Origin: Macrosoma leucophasiata
Lineage: Eukaryota > Arthropoda > Insecta > Lepidoptera > Hedylidae
Assembly (NCBI GenBank): GCA_036365455.1
Contig: JAWQUS010000010.1
Coordinates: 23,980,501 to 24,044,500 of the forward strand
DNA: 64,000 nt
Direction of reading: 5' to 3'
The translations under genes and the position numbers were made by a program. The notes below the pieces were generated by a model. The model was not told the origin of the DNA. It worked only from the letters and a program-made list of their open reading frames with translations, and did no database searches. Of the stretch, positions 20,040 through 29,615 are shown piece after piece (position 1 is the first letter of the stretch; each line of letters begins with the position of its first letter).

Positions 20040-20356
20040 TTTTGTTTTTAAAGAAAAATGGAAAGAAAAATTTGACTTTAGGCGAGACTCGAACTCGCGG
20101 CCACTGGAAATCTAGTCCAGCCGCTTTTCCAACTGAGCTACCGAAGTCCTGCCCGATTTGTCAAATCTTTCCTTCACATTTATTGCGTTGCCTAATGGTG
20201 GCAGTAGCGCCATCTATTGCCATACAATGCTAGTTAGGCAATCGATATAATAAACTTTGCAGTTTATTGAATATCGTTAAGAAGTCGCTTTTACCCTTGA
20301 TAATTGTTTTATATAATTTCGCATTATTAAAAAAAAAATTATATTTCACAAGCATG
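20040..20356 (-). repeat. SINE-G, minus strand
   Basis: On the minus strand GGTAGCTCAGTTGG (A box) and GAGTTCGAGTCTCGCC (B box) form a tRNA-like head at about 20150-20080, followed by an A/T-rich body. Plus-strand sequence beyond the head (GGTGGCAGTAGCGCCATCTA) is shared with the copy at 54000-54235. The LINE at 20358 begins directly at the right edge. Confidence 0.72.
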
Positions 20357-20835
20357 TTTCATAATCATAATCATAATCATTTATTTACGAGAATATTACA
20401 TAGTTTTGTACAGATGGTGATAGTACAGCTTAATCAGAAAATAATATTCTACCATGACAATGGTGTGTAAAAACAAATTAGAAATTAAGTACATTTTTTT
20501 CTGTTGAATTTCAAATAGTAGATATTAGTTTCTTAATTATTATTGTAGTTCATTATAGTACATTTAGGAAACAACAGAGAAAGTCATAAAATTTACAATA
20601 TTATTACTAATATTTTAAACAAAACAATTAAATTTATTGGTGTTAATATAAAATTGTAAATACCTGTAAAATGTCATGATTTTGCATTTAAGTTTGGATT
20701 TCAATTATTAAAGTCAAATTATATTAAAGTAATTATGTCAAGTTATGTGATTAAATATGTCAAAAAAAGAAAGTCAGAAATTCAGATTATTATGTCTCAA
20801 ATTAATATTCGATTTACTAGGAAACAATTAGGTAA

Positions 20836-23697
20836 TTACAGTTTTATTTTATTTGTCATATATTCATTAATGTCATAAAAACAGTGCTGTTGCAACCATT
20901 GTGTCAGCCTTTTTTTGAACACTGGTAATCGCAATTGTTTAAAACTGTCCGGTAACTTATTATATACTCGAATGGCGTTAACAGATGCGTTTCTTTTAAA
21001 CAATTCAATTCTGCATCTCGGAACGTGTAGTTTGAAACGATTTCTAACGCTACAATTTCTGCTAGTAGCATCCGATTGTAGTATAAAATTTTGTGGATGC
21101 TGCATTACAAAGACACAAAGTTCTCGGATGTACATACAGGCTAAAGGTAATATACGAAGTTTCTCGAATAAAGGCCTACAACTATCAACGCACCAAGCTC
21201 CGCAGATAGCTCTAATGCATTTTTTCTGCACACGGAAAGCCTTGCCAATTGCAACCGAATTTCCCCATAATAGTAGTCCATAAGTAAGCACAGAGGATAC
21301 GTATCCATGGTATGCACTAAGGGCCGCTTCTGTTGACACAGTTTGACGCAGTCTTTTTAAAGCAAAGACGCACCTATCTAATTTGTCGCAAATATAGTCA
21401 ATGTGTGTTTTCCAGTCGCAGTTTTTATCTATCATTAGTCCTAAGAATTTTATTTTGTCAACTTCATTAATTTTAATATTGTCATAAATTATATTGAGGT
21501 CAATGTCTTTTTTATAATATGTCTCAAATTGTATTAAATTTGTTTTATCAATGTTAATTTTTAAGTTATTATTATTCAACCAGGCAATTATATTACCAAG
21601 TGCATCATTGATGTTACTTTGGTATGTCTTTACGTCATCACGTTTGACTATGAGAGTAGTGTCATCAGCAAACAGTAGCGTTTTATGGTGCGTAACATTG
21701 GGAAGGTCGTTTATGTACATTAAAAATAGAAGCGGACCAAGGACGCTGCCTTGCGGTACACCATAGTTATTCGGTTTAAAGTCAGATTGGTTGCAAATTT
21801 TATCTCCTTTTACCATTTTAGTCACTTCTACACACTGGGCGCGATCAGATAAATAACTTTGAACCCATTTATTAGCTAAACCTCTAATGCCATATTTATC
21901 TAATTTATACAATAGTAGTTTATGATCCACAAAATCAAACGCTTTGCTCATGTCTAAAAAGACTGCAGCAATCGCTGATTTTTCATTGATTGCTTCAGTT
22001 ATAGTTTTGATTAAATCAAAACAAGCTAAAGAAGTGGAACAATTTTTCCGAAATCCGTATTGTTCATTTTTCAGTAGTTTTTGTTCTGTGACAAAGTTGT
22101 ATAGTCTTTTATACATTACTTTTTCAAATATTTTTGAAATTATAGGGATTAATGTGACTGGACGATAATTATTAACCTCCGTCGCATCACCTTTTTTATA
22201 AAGTGGCTTTATTATCGACTTCTTCAGTAGATCTGGAAAGATACCTTCCTCAAGTGACCTATTGATAACGAAACTCAGAGGTTCACTTATGTATTCAGCA
22301 CACAACTTTAGTGATTTTGTGGTAATACCATCAATTCCTACAGAGTTCGAGTTTTTCAAATTATTAATTATACCAAAAACTTCCGCACAGTCAGTTGGTT
22401 TTATGAATATTGAATTCGTGTTAGAATCTACATTAATATATTTATTGATGTCATTTGAATTATAATTGAAGTTATTTGAATTAGTCAGATTTATATAAAA
22501 GTCATTAAATATATTACATATGTCAGATGGGTTCGAATAAAGTTGATCATTAAATAATATCTTATCAATTTCTGAAGGCACATTGCTTCCACCAATTTTC
22601 TTATTTATGGTTTCCCACACTGCTTTACATTTATTTTTCTTGCTGGCAATGTATTTTTTATGTTGTAGTTGCTGAGCTTTATGCAAACATTTTTTAAGTA
22701 TTTTATTGTATTTTTTGTAATTTTCCTTATCAGATAGTTTATTATGCCGAATTTGTTTATATTGTAAGTAAAGGTGCCTTTTTTTAATGCAGCATTTTTT
22801 TAGACCATTTGTTAGCCAAGTTCTAGTACTCTGTTTATTGTCTTTTTTTACAGTTACTATTGGGTAACATTGATTAAAAAATAGTGAGAATATATTAAGA
22901 AATTCTTCATATGAATCATTTGTATTTTTGTTATAAATTTCCGAAAAAGAGAGGGAGGATATACAGTCATAAAATTTATTTTGATTTTCTTTGCTAAAGT
23001 CTCTGACCTTCTCATACCAACTTATTATTTCATATTTATTATTAACTTTTAGAGTAAGAGTTTGCGCTGTTTCATGGTCTGAGAGGCCTAAATAGTGGAC
23101 ATCGGTCGAAATATTGTTAGATTTTATATTAGTCGCAAACTGGTCAAGACACGCTAGTTGTCTTGTAGGTGCTTCGATATGGACTTTCATACAAAAATTT
23201 TTTAGTAAATCTATTAAATCTTGGCATTGTTTATTTGGCTTTAAATTGTCAATGTTCCAATCGCCGCATAATATAATTCTTTTGGAACGGTTCACAATTT
23301 TCAACAAAAGTTGCTCTAATTTATTAAGAAAAATTTGTAATTTACTATTGGGTGTTCTATAAATACAAATGATTTGTATATGTTGCGAAATCAACTCTAC
23401 ACCACAACCCTCAAAACTGAAATTGCAAACTAAATCTTTCATTAAATGTATAGCTCTGCATTCAAGACTTTTACTTACCAGAATACATGACCCTCCTCGT
23501 TTCGAGTCCCGACAAAACGAGGTTATTAATTGATATCCTGGTATTTTCAATAAGTGGTCTGTACCTTTTTTTATAAAAGATTCCGTTAGACAAAGAATAT
23601 CAATTTTTTTCCCATTTTCTTTAAATGTCGATAATGCTGCGAACAACTCTTCAGATTTATTTATGGCTCCCGCTATATTTTGGTGAAATATGATCAA
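20836..23697 (-). CDS. LINE ORF2: endonuclease and reverse transcriptase
   Basis: 953 residues when read from a TTG at 23697. Residues 1-210 are an APE-type endonuclease with HQNIAG, LTES, GDWNID and the terminal LGLSDHE block (about residue 204), which nicks the target DNA. RT follows: SVGIDGITTKSLKL, NNYRPVTLIPIISKIFEK, EQYGFRKNCSTSLA, FLDMSKAFDFVDH, GVPQGSVLGPLLF and the catalytic LFADDTTLI at about residue 675. The C-terminal part has no RNase H. The frame has no ATG near its start; it stays open upstream into the end of ORF1 in another frame, back to a stop about 95 nt before the TTG. Initiation is therefore non-AUG, by reinitiation, or by frameshift from ORF1. Confidence 0.93.
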   Translation of the reverse strand: MIIFHQNIAGAINKSEELFAALSTFKENGKKIDILCLTESFIKKGTDHLLKIPGYQLITSFCRDSKRGGSCILVSKSLECRAIHLMKDLVCNFSFEGCGVELISQHIQIICIYRTPNSKLQIFLNKLEQLLLKIVNRSKRIILCGDWNIDNLKPNKQCQDLIDLLKNFCMKVHIEAPTRQLACLDQFATNIKSNNISTDVHYLGLSDHETAQTLTLKVNNKYEIISWYEKVRDFSKENQNKFYDCISSLSFSEIYNKNTNDSYEEFLNIFSLFFNQCYPIVTVKKDNKQSTRTWLTNGLKKCCIKKRHLYLQYKQIRHNKLSDKENYKKYNKILKKCLHKAQQLQHKKYIASKKNKCKAVWETINKKIGGSNVPSEIDKILFNDQLYSNPSDICNIFNDFYINLTNSNNFNYNSNDINKYINVDSNTNSIFIKPTDCAEVFGIINNLKNSNSVGIDGITTKSLKLCAEYISEPLSFVINRSLEEGIFPDLLKKSIIKPLYKKGDATEVNNYRPVTLIPIISKIFEKVMYKRLYNFVTEQKLLKNEQYGFRKNCSTSLACFDLIKTITEAINEKSAIAAVFLDMSKAFDFVDHKLLLYKLDKYGIRGLANKWVQSYLSDRAQCVEVTKMVKGDKICNQSDFKPNNYGVPQGSVLGPLLFLMYINDLPNVTHHKTLLFADDTTLIVKRDDVKTYQSNINDALGNIIAWLNNNNLKINIDKTNLIQFETYYKKDIDLNIIYDNIKINEVDKIKFLGLMIDKNCDWKTHIDYICDKLDRCVFALKRLRQTVSTEAALSAYHGYVSSVLTYGLLLWGNSVAIGKAFRVQKKCIRAICGAWCVDSCRPLFEKLRILPLACMYIRELCVFVMQHPQNFILQSDATSRNCSVRNRFKLHVPRCRIELFKRNASVNAIRVYNKLPDSFKQLRLPVFKKRLTQWLQQHCFYDINEYMTNKIKL

Positions 23698-23704
23698 TTT
23701 TGGC

Positions 23705-25114
23705 TTAGGAGCGAAAAAACTTGTTTTTTTTACATCCTTGTTGTAGAGGTGATACGACCCCAGAAGAAGAATTCACCTTACACATTACGGTGCCTAATAA
23801 AGATGTTTTGGTACCTATGTGTGTCATACTGTCGGTGCTAGGCAAGTTCAGTTGAGGCTGTTTTATTCGAAAATAAAATGGTATAGTGCCCTTTTTAGGC
23901 ACTTTGGTTGTGATTTGAATGTGACTATCCGATAATACTTTTTTGTGTTCAAATGCATTAGTGAATTGATTAAAAGTTGAATACGAGTATGCATTTCTAG
24001 TCAGAGTATTATAAGCTAACAGATCAATTTCTACATGTAAGGTAAAACTTAACAATTTAATGTATTTTTTTAGGTTCATTTTAGAATAATTTTTATACTT
24101 AATTTCAATAAATTGACATTTTTTAAATTTATTTGTTAATATTTTGTATTGCTCATTTAATTTCCATTCGTTCAGATATTGGTTATGTTGAACACCAACA
24201 ACAAACACATTATGATTACGCAAAAGGTGTAGTGCATTGCTTAGGTTAATGAGTAATTTGTAAGGATCCTGTTCGTTTGATCCAGTCATTAAAATTACAA
24301 TGTCGTCTTTTTTTAGATCTGGTTTCAAGTTTTCGCAAGTTCTCAAAATTTCACAGCTTTTTGCCCCAGGCTTGGTAGTACCAAACACACCATATGTACA
24401 GTCATTTTTGTTTTGTCTATCTAAAGTTATCTGAGAGGCTAAGCCGTGAGCTTCGTTATCGCCTATTACATAAATCATTTTTTGCTTGCTGCCACTTGTG
24501 GTGCCATCTATTGACAGGTTTCTATCCGATATTTGGCAGTTAGAATTTTTTGGTTCTATATTCATGGTCATTTTAAACGTATTATTTAATGTTTTATTTG
24601 GAAAAGACTGTTGTCTGTTCAGAGGTGTTTCACAATGACGGTTGTTGATACTGTTATTTATCGGCGAGAGACGGGGTAATTTTATTCTAATACGTGTTAA
24701 TCTTTTTCCTACTGGAGTATAGGTTTCTTTTCGTGGTGTCTTTTTAGTGTATGAGCAAGGGGAACATGGAAGTGAAGTTGTGTACAAGCTTTTCAACAGG
24801 TTTATTTGTTTATTTTTTTCCGCCACTTCTTTTTTGAGATTTGTGCATTCGTAATTTAAATTTGCTATTTCTTCGTGCGCGCTATCATTTTCTCGTTGAA
24901 TTCTTTCAAAGTCATGTCTTAATTCAATTAATTCTTCTAAATTCTTCTCAGATGTTGTCGGAACACTTTTTATTGATATATTTAAACCGTCCGACAGCGT
25001 GGAACTTAAGAAAGTATCATCTAAGGTCATAGTTGATAAATCCATCTCTGATTTTGTTCTCGTTCTAAGTTTTCTAAACGTAATATTCTCATTAATCTCT
25101 TTGGCATCAGCCAT
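23705..25114 (-). CDS. LINE ORF1 with coiled coil and SGNH-esterase-like fold
   Basis: 469 residues from ATG (25112-25114) to TAA. A Leu/Glu-rich stretch at about 58-107 looks like a coiled coil for multimerisation. A basic, Pro/Asn-rich linker follows. From about 212 on the pattern fits the SGNH/GDSL hydrolase fold known from CR1-type ORF1: block I VIGDNEAHGLA (about 216), block III ILMTGSNEQDP (about 275), and SDSHIQ near 396 as the Asp-x-His block. The nucleophile position of GDS is Asn here, so the esterase is probably inactive and the fold structural. It is expected to bind LINE RNA in the RNP. The 3' end overlaps the open ORF2 frame. Confidence 0.78.
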   Translation of the reverse strand: MADAKEINENITFRKLRTRTKSEMDLSTMTLDDTFLSSTLSDGLNISIKSVPTTSEKNLEELIELRHDFERIQRENDSAHEEIANLNYECTNLKKEVAEKNKQINLLKSLYTTSLPCSPCSYTKKTPRKETYTPVGKRLTRIRIKLPRLSPINNSINNRHCETPLNRQQSFPNKTLNNTFKMTMNIEPKNSNCQISDRNLSIDGTTSGSKQKMIYVIGDNEAHGLASQITLDRQNKNDCTYGVFGTTKPGAKSCEILRTCENLKPDLKKDDIVILMTGSNEQDPYKLLINLSNALHLLRNHNVFVVGVQHNQYLNEWKLNEQYKILTNKFKKCQFIEIKYKNYSKMNLKKYIKLLSFTLHVEIDLLAYNTLTRNAYSYSTFNQFTNAFEHKKVLSDSHIQITTKVPKKGTIPFYFRIKQPQLNLPSTDSMTHIGTKTSLLGTVMCKVNSSSGVVSPLQQGCKKNKFFRS

Positions 25115-25200
25115 TGTGTAAAATTGTGATATTGCAATAGGTTATAGCGCCCTCTACCGGCGATGATTTCGAGAGTTGTCTGTTAACGCACAGAACACAG

Positions 25201-25745
25201 CAACGAGCTTGCTCGCCCGTGAGCGCTGGCGCACTTTTGTATTGTAGTTACGTAAGAGCTCACTAGATGGTATAACTATATATGAAAACGCAGTTTAACG
25301 GTTTGTTAATTTATATTTGTATTCCAATGATTCGAAATCCTTTATTATTTGTATAGAGTTCTCTCAGTGTACTCACTTGCTTATGATCTCAGTTGACACC
25401 ACAAATAATCCAACTTTCTGCACTGTATAAGCAAAAGAAATATGAAGGAACGTTTCCGTATTCAGGCTGTTGACTATTTAAAATTATTTAAATTCCACTT
25501 AGATTCACGCCGAGATAACACTAGCGCAGGTGAATTGTAGTCACATATAGGTAATAATTCACTTTTCACTGAGAACTGATCACTTTTAAATTTATTTTTC
25601 AGTTATTTTAATAGAGCGTATCGATTTAGGTGTTAACTTAAAGAGCGCCACCTAGCGTCACAATGCGAAATAATATAAAACAATGTTTCTTTTTTCATAA
25701 ACAACACGTAGTGAGCATGAAACATCGTTTAAAATGCAATGACTA
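25201..25745. other. No gene seen
   Basis: Flank of the LINE 5' end. AT-rich; includes AGAGCGCCACCTAGCGTCAC at 25644-25663, a motif resembling AGGTGGCGCC near 32870. No coding signal. Confidence 0.4.
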
Positions 25746-26104
25746 TGTTGAGGCCTAATCTGCACCTGCACCCTGCCTTTCACGCCAGTGTTGGCCCCAT
25801 TGACCATCGGGTTGGCTGTTTCGGAGCCGCACTAAGGAGAGGCGAGTCACCGCCTGCCTAAAGTAGGATTCGATACTGTGAGATGTTGAATATAGGCAGG
25901 TGCCGGGTCTCACTCCATAGGCCTAGCCAGCTAGTCCCCCTAATTTACCCACATAGCCATTGGGCTATGCCTGCCAAGCATTGGCTTGGCAGGTCAATTT
26001 TCATAACAATAGTCCCAAGTGTTCTGTGGGGCCTGTTTGTGTCTGTATTAACTATTGATGCAGTCAGAGAGAGGTCCCGTCGAATTGATTTGGTGAAATT
26101 CCAG
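25746..26104. other. GC-rich repeat-like segment, unassigned
   Basis: Composition and blocks such as GTTGGCCCCATTGACCATCG and GAGGCGAGTCACCGCCTGCC suggest a transposon 3' UTR fragment rather than host spacer. The short hairpin GCCAAGCATTGGCTTGGC lies at 25973-25990. No ORF with a known motif. Confidence 0.35.
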
Positions 26105-26308
26105 GACTGGAACTCGTGGGCGTAGGCACCACCGCAATACCTAATCTATCTACCGCCAAATGGGAATGCTCAACATTTTCATTTTCCTGTAAGATGATAG
26201 CCTCATAATAACTACAGAGGCAAAACAAATTACGCCTCAGCGTTATCAATGCATCTGCATTTTGACCTGCGGTTTTCGTGCAGATGTCTATTCACTTACC
26301 ATCTATTA
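26105..26308 (+). repeat. Repeat A, target of the long-TIR transposon
   Basis: GTGGGCGTAGGCACCACCGC through CATCTGCATTTTGACCTGCG to TTCACTTACCATCTATTA, where the copy is broken; it resumes at 29133 with TTAGTAATGTATGATAGTTTGCC to about 29165. Removing the insert and one TTA restores exactly the spacing seen in the intact copy at 32956. Confidence 0.82.
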
Positions 26309-26766
26309 TAGACTACAAGCCCATGTTAAAAAATTGATGGGTCATTTGAACCACCAGGTGACCTATCTAGAGCGATATAAGAGCATAAAATAATAAGATT
26401 CAGCACTATGCCGTCACTTGTAAGCTGTCCAACTGAGTGCAGGTGAGAATTCAAAAGTACAGGTAGACTCAGTACATTTTGGTCACATATTTTTGTACGG
26501 CATTCTTACCAACGATAGACCCATTAAAAATAATAAGAAAACGCACAGTGCCGTACAAAAATGGTGCGCCACGAAGTCGGATTTTTTTTTTATTTTCCGA
26601 CAATTACCGGGGTAAATTTGGTCATTTGATTTTGTACGGCATCTGTGTCATACTATTTCAATAATGCTTTCAATTCATTATTCCGCAACGCCGTACAAAA
26701 ATCATGCGACAAGGGGAAGAAATCGAGAGTTGCAACCCCCTCTCTTTCCGTAGTCCAGGGGGTGAT
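26309..26766 (+). repeat. Left terminal inverted repeat (458 bp)
   Basis: Contains four spaced GTACGGCA/TGCCGTAC motifs, and ends inward at CCAGGGGGTGAT (26755-26766). Its partner is 28675-29132. A minor difference is AAGGGGAAGAAATCG against AAGGGGAAAAAATCG. Confidence 0.9.
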
Positions 26767-27002
26767 ATGACACAACATAATAAACTTATTTTGAAATTAT
26801 TTTATGCATAGATAATATTTTTTCATGTGCCGTACATTTTCGTTGGTTCAAAGGGGAAAAAAAACCGAAAAAGAAAAAATCAAAAAGAAAAATTCCATAT
26901 AACGAAATGTAAGGTGAATTTTTTTTTATATTTTGATAATAAAATATGTGAGGGTAGTTTGTTAACTTTGGTGTTACCATACGGATTTGTATGGTGTTGT
27001 GT

Positions 27003-27162
27003 AATCCCTGATTAAAAAAATGAATTAAGAAAGTATTCGAAATAATGAAATTTGAATTATTTTTAATATTTTTGAATATTTTAATACTTTTTAATTCTTT
27101 ATCTTATGGAGAATTAACATTGTCAATATTTTTGAATACTTTTTTTTAACCAGGGATATTAT
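27003..27162. repeat. Imperfect inverted repeat inside the transposon
   Basis: ATCCCTGATTAAAAAAA near 27004 and TTTTTTTAACCAGGGAT near 27141 are imperfect reverse complements about 120 bp apart; the similarity extends inward with a gap (AAGTATTCGAA / TTGAATACTT). Possibly a tiny MITE in the leader of the internal gene. Confidence 0.5.
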
Positions 27163-27315
27163 TATATGTGAGACAATTGAATAAATTCGTGTTAAATGTG
27201 CATTCTAAACTACTGTGCAACGTTTAGCATTTGTAGGGAATATCGTATTTTATTCGGATGTACTCGGCTTGGACCCGAGTAAGGTTCAGGGAAGTTCCAA
27301 GACGCATTCATTAAA

Positions 27316-27912
27316 ATGGGGCATAATATGCTTCTTGCAAATCCACTTCTCATGGAACAAACTTTCAATGTTCTGCAAGAATATGTATGCGTTTTATACA
27401 ACGTAAAAGCAAGAAAAACAGTCAACGAAGCAAGGTGTATCATATTTGAAAGGATTTATACGCCGAAAAGTAGTAATGAAGCTTTCAAAAAGACAGCTAT
27501 GAAATTGGAAGCAACGTCGTTTCCCCCTTGTTTCCGGGAGTTGGAGCAGCAGCTGAAAAGAAGTATCTACATAGCACAGATTTGGTGTAATGCCTACAAA
27601 CAAGTACCGTCGACCTTGTTTCCAATAAATTATGGGTGGGTTCTCAATGACGGTCGGTACGATTTCGATTGGTTTCACGGCGAGGAATGCCCCCAAAAAG
27701 TCTGTGACATAACGGAACCGGATGCGGAATCAGGCGAAGATGACAACGTAATTGGTAAATAAATAAATAAATAAATCTTTCATTTGTACGTAAGACTTAG
27801 ATTTTCATAAAGATATATTTATGTTTCAGAAAATAATAGAGAAGATAATTCGGACGTCGATGAAGACGTTGATTCCGATATCAACTCAGCAACTGACTCC
27901 GATAATGATTAA
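27316..27912 (+). CDS. Two-exon ORF of an uncharacterised invertebrate protein family
   Basis: Exon 1 (ATG 27316 to 27754) and exon 2 (27830-27912, TAA stop) join in frame across a 75-bp intron. The protein would be about 173 residues. Exon 1 carries FPPCFRELEQQLKRSIYIAQ, IWCNAYKQVPSTLFPINYGW and a Trp-rich end; the second exon gives a strongly acidic tail (DVDEDVDSDINSATDSDND). This resembles the C-terminal region of large invertebrate proteins that carry a GCDTTSAF...GKGK block upstream. Here GC and GSGK survive at the same 13-residue spacing just before the ORF, but with a stop codon (27280-27282) between them. Their usual Cys-rich C-terminus is replaced by the acidic tail. Function unknown; it may be a decayed transposon protein or captured cargo. 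Confidence 0.6.
27755..27829 (+). other. Intron of the transposon gene
   Basis: Donor ATTG|GTAAAT and acceptor ATGTTTCAG|AAAA give a 75-bp AT-rich intron, ordinary for insects. Retention would end the protein two residues after the donor. A poly(A)-signal-like ATTAAA follows the stop at about 27945. Confidence 0.75.
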
Positions 27913-28674
27913 TTGAAAGAGAACCCGTATTTTGTATTTTTATCATTAAATTTATCGAATTTTTCGAAAAAAAGTGATTGTTTTATTTATTCACATCATT
28001 ACAATGAAACAAATCAATTATATGTATGTATCAATAATGTTTGAAGTATATATTAAACCAAAAAGTATATAAAACTGTTGATACTGGGATTGACAGTTTC
28101 AATTCTTGGACATAATATACACACCGTTTCAGTTTAGTTAGACGTCATAGTGATTTTATCATATTATCAATTGTCCTCTTCAAAAATATGTTAATACCGT
28201 ACTGTATCAGATGGCCATAAAGTACCCTCAAAATTGAAGCGTTGATTTCATCAGCCTAAAAGATATGGTTTGCACAAAAATGTACGGCATCATTTTTTCC
28301 TAATTCATCTATGTTAATACTATTTAAAACAAGAAATAAAATGTATAAAACTATTATATTTCATTAATCAATGATATTTAAATTTTTACAATAATTTGCA
28401 AAATTTCAGTTTTTGCATTTCTCTATAATTTTTTTTAGAACGGTTTCTTTTGAACGGCAATACTATATAACAATTGTATTTTATAATATCATGTTAAAAA
28501 AAAAGTTCCCGTACAGGTTCAAATGATTTTACAGCTTTATAAATCAAAAATACGATGAAATTAAGATAATTATTGATATACATTCAAGGGAACAATCATT
28601 TTTTGACGGCATTACTTTTAATAGTACTTTTGAGTGCTACATAATGTTTTGGAACCGATGCCGTACTTTTTCAA

Positions 28675-29132
28675 ATCACCCCCTGGACTACGGACAGAAA
28701 GGGGGTTGCAACTCTCGATTTTTTCCCCTTGTCGCATGATTTTTGTACGGCGTTGCGGAATAATGAATTGAAAGCATTATTGAAATAGTATGACACAGAT
28801 GCCGTACAAAATCAAATGACCAAATTTACCCCGGTAATTGTCGGAAAATAAAAAAAAAATCCGACTTCGTGGCGCACCATTTTTGTACGGCACTGTGCGT
28901 TTTCTTATTATTTTTAATGGGTCTATCGTTGGTAAGAATGCCGTACAAAAATATGTGACCAAAATGTACTGAGTCTACCTGTACTTTTGAATTCTCACCT
29001 GCACTCAGTTGGACAGCTTACAAGTGACGGCATAGTGCTGAATCTTATTATTTTATGCTCTTATATCGCTCTAGATAGGTCACCTGGTGGTTCAAATGAC
29101 CCATCAATTTTTTAACATGGGCTTGTAGTCTA
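28675..29132 (-). repeat. Right terminal inverted repeat (458 bp)
   Basis: Mirror copy of 26309-26766, ATCACCCCCTGGACTACGG at its inner edge and GGGCTTGTAGTCTA at the outer end. Equal length and high identity suggest recent insertion or strong selection for both ends. Confidence 0.9.
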
Positions 29133-29165
29133 TTAGTAATGTATGATAGTTTGCCATCATGATGA

Positions 29166-29537
29166 CCTGTCAGTCATTTGGCAATGCATTTTTCACTGCC
29201 CGCAAATGATATCGAATATCAAATTCAATTTGTCCTTCAGCTGTCACAATCTCAAACAATTTCCATTATGCATCAACGATCCAACCATAATGGATCAATA
29301 AGGTGATAAAGTATAGAAAATCTTACGGTAAGGGGCGAACCCGAGCGCGGACTGGGAAGAATGGTGTCCAAGATAACTTTTACCCTGTTAAATAAAGACG
29401 ACAGTTTTATTGAAAGTAGGGCCGTTTTCCTTCTGTAATTTCCTCGGGACACCCTTCTAATGTGGCGCAAATTACAAGATCATGGATGGTAGCGCAAGAG
29501 CGTTTTTGTGAGTCTTCATATTTTTTATTATATTTAT
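29166..29537. other. No gene seen
   Basis: Flank of the interrupted repeat A. Open stretches here are short and carry no motif I recognise. Confidence 0.4.
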
Positions 29538-29615
29538 ACACTGGTGGTAGAGTTCCTGTGCAGGAGCTCGAGGGCGTAGGCACCACCGCATTTCCTTATT
29601 TATCTACCGCCAAAT
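29538..29615 (+). repeat. Repeat A head, interrupted by a LINE tail
   Basis: GGTGGTAGAGTTCCTGTGCA...GGGCGTAGGCACCACCGCAT to CTACCGCCAAAT. The copy continues at 30020 after the LINE insertion. Confidence 0.8.

Larger units (their letters stand above)
20358..25200 (-). mobile_element. Structurally complete CR1/L2-group LINE
   Basis: Minus-strand element with a short 5' UTR (upstream of 25114; 5' limit approximate), ORF1 (25114-23705), ORF2 (23697-20836, open further upstream), about 470 bp of 3' UTR and a 3' terminus of tandem GATTAT units (plus strand ATAATC x3 at 20361-20378). Such tandem 3' ends, an apurinic-type endonuclease, RT without RNase H and an esterase-like ORF1 are the hallmarks of the CR1/Kiri/L2 group. 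Both ORFs are uninterrupted, so it may be recently active. It lies beside a SINE-G copy. Confidence 0.85.
26309..29132 (+). mobile_element. DNA transposon with 458-bp TIRs and spliced gene
   Basis: A 2824-bp element bounded by inverted repeats of equal length, 26309-26766 and 28675-29132, almost identical by eye, with termini TAGACTACAAGCCC / GGGCTTGTAGTCTA. The flanking TTA on both sides is a 3-bp target duplication in an interrupted repeat A. Motifs of the type GCCGTACAAAAA occur in both orientations at about 26490, 26550, 26631, 26690 and 26829, in the mirror positions of the right TIR, and at about 28276 and 28660. The interior holds a two-exon gene on the plus strand. TTA duplication would fit PIF/Harbinger or CACTA-like transposases, but the ends match neither, no DDE motif is visible, and I do not assign a superfamily. 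Confidence 0.85.

Noticed and set aside
20100..20160. Possible tRNA gene (A and B boxes, cloverleaf-like order) on the minus strand
   Set aside because: The same head recurs with shared flanks at 54000 and a relative at 63655, as expected for a tRNA-derived SINE, and the acceptor stem does not pair convincingly.
20915..23362. Plus-strand ORFs over the CR1/L2-group LINE
   Set aside because: Antisense shadows of ORF2.
26479..26664. 61-codon ORF in each TIR (mirror at 28777-28962)
   Set aside because: Identical because the TIRs are identical; no motif, and it overlaps the binding-motif array.
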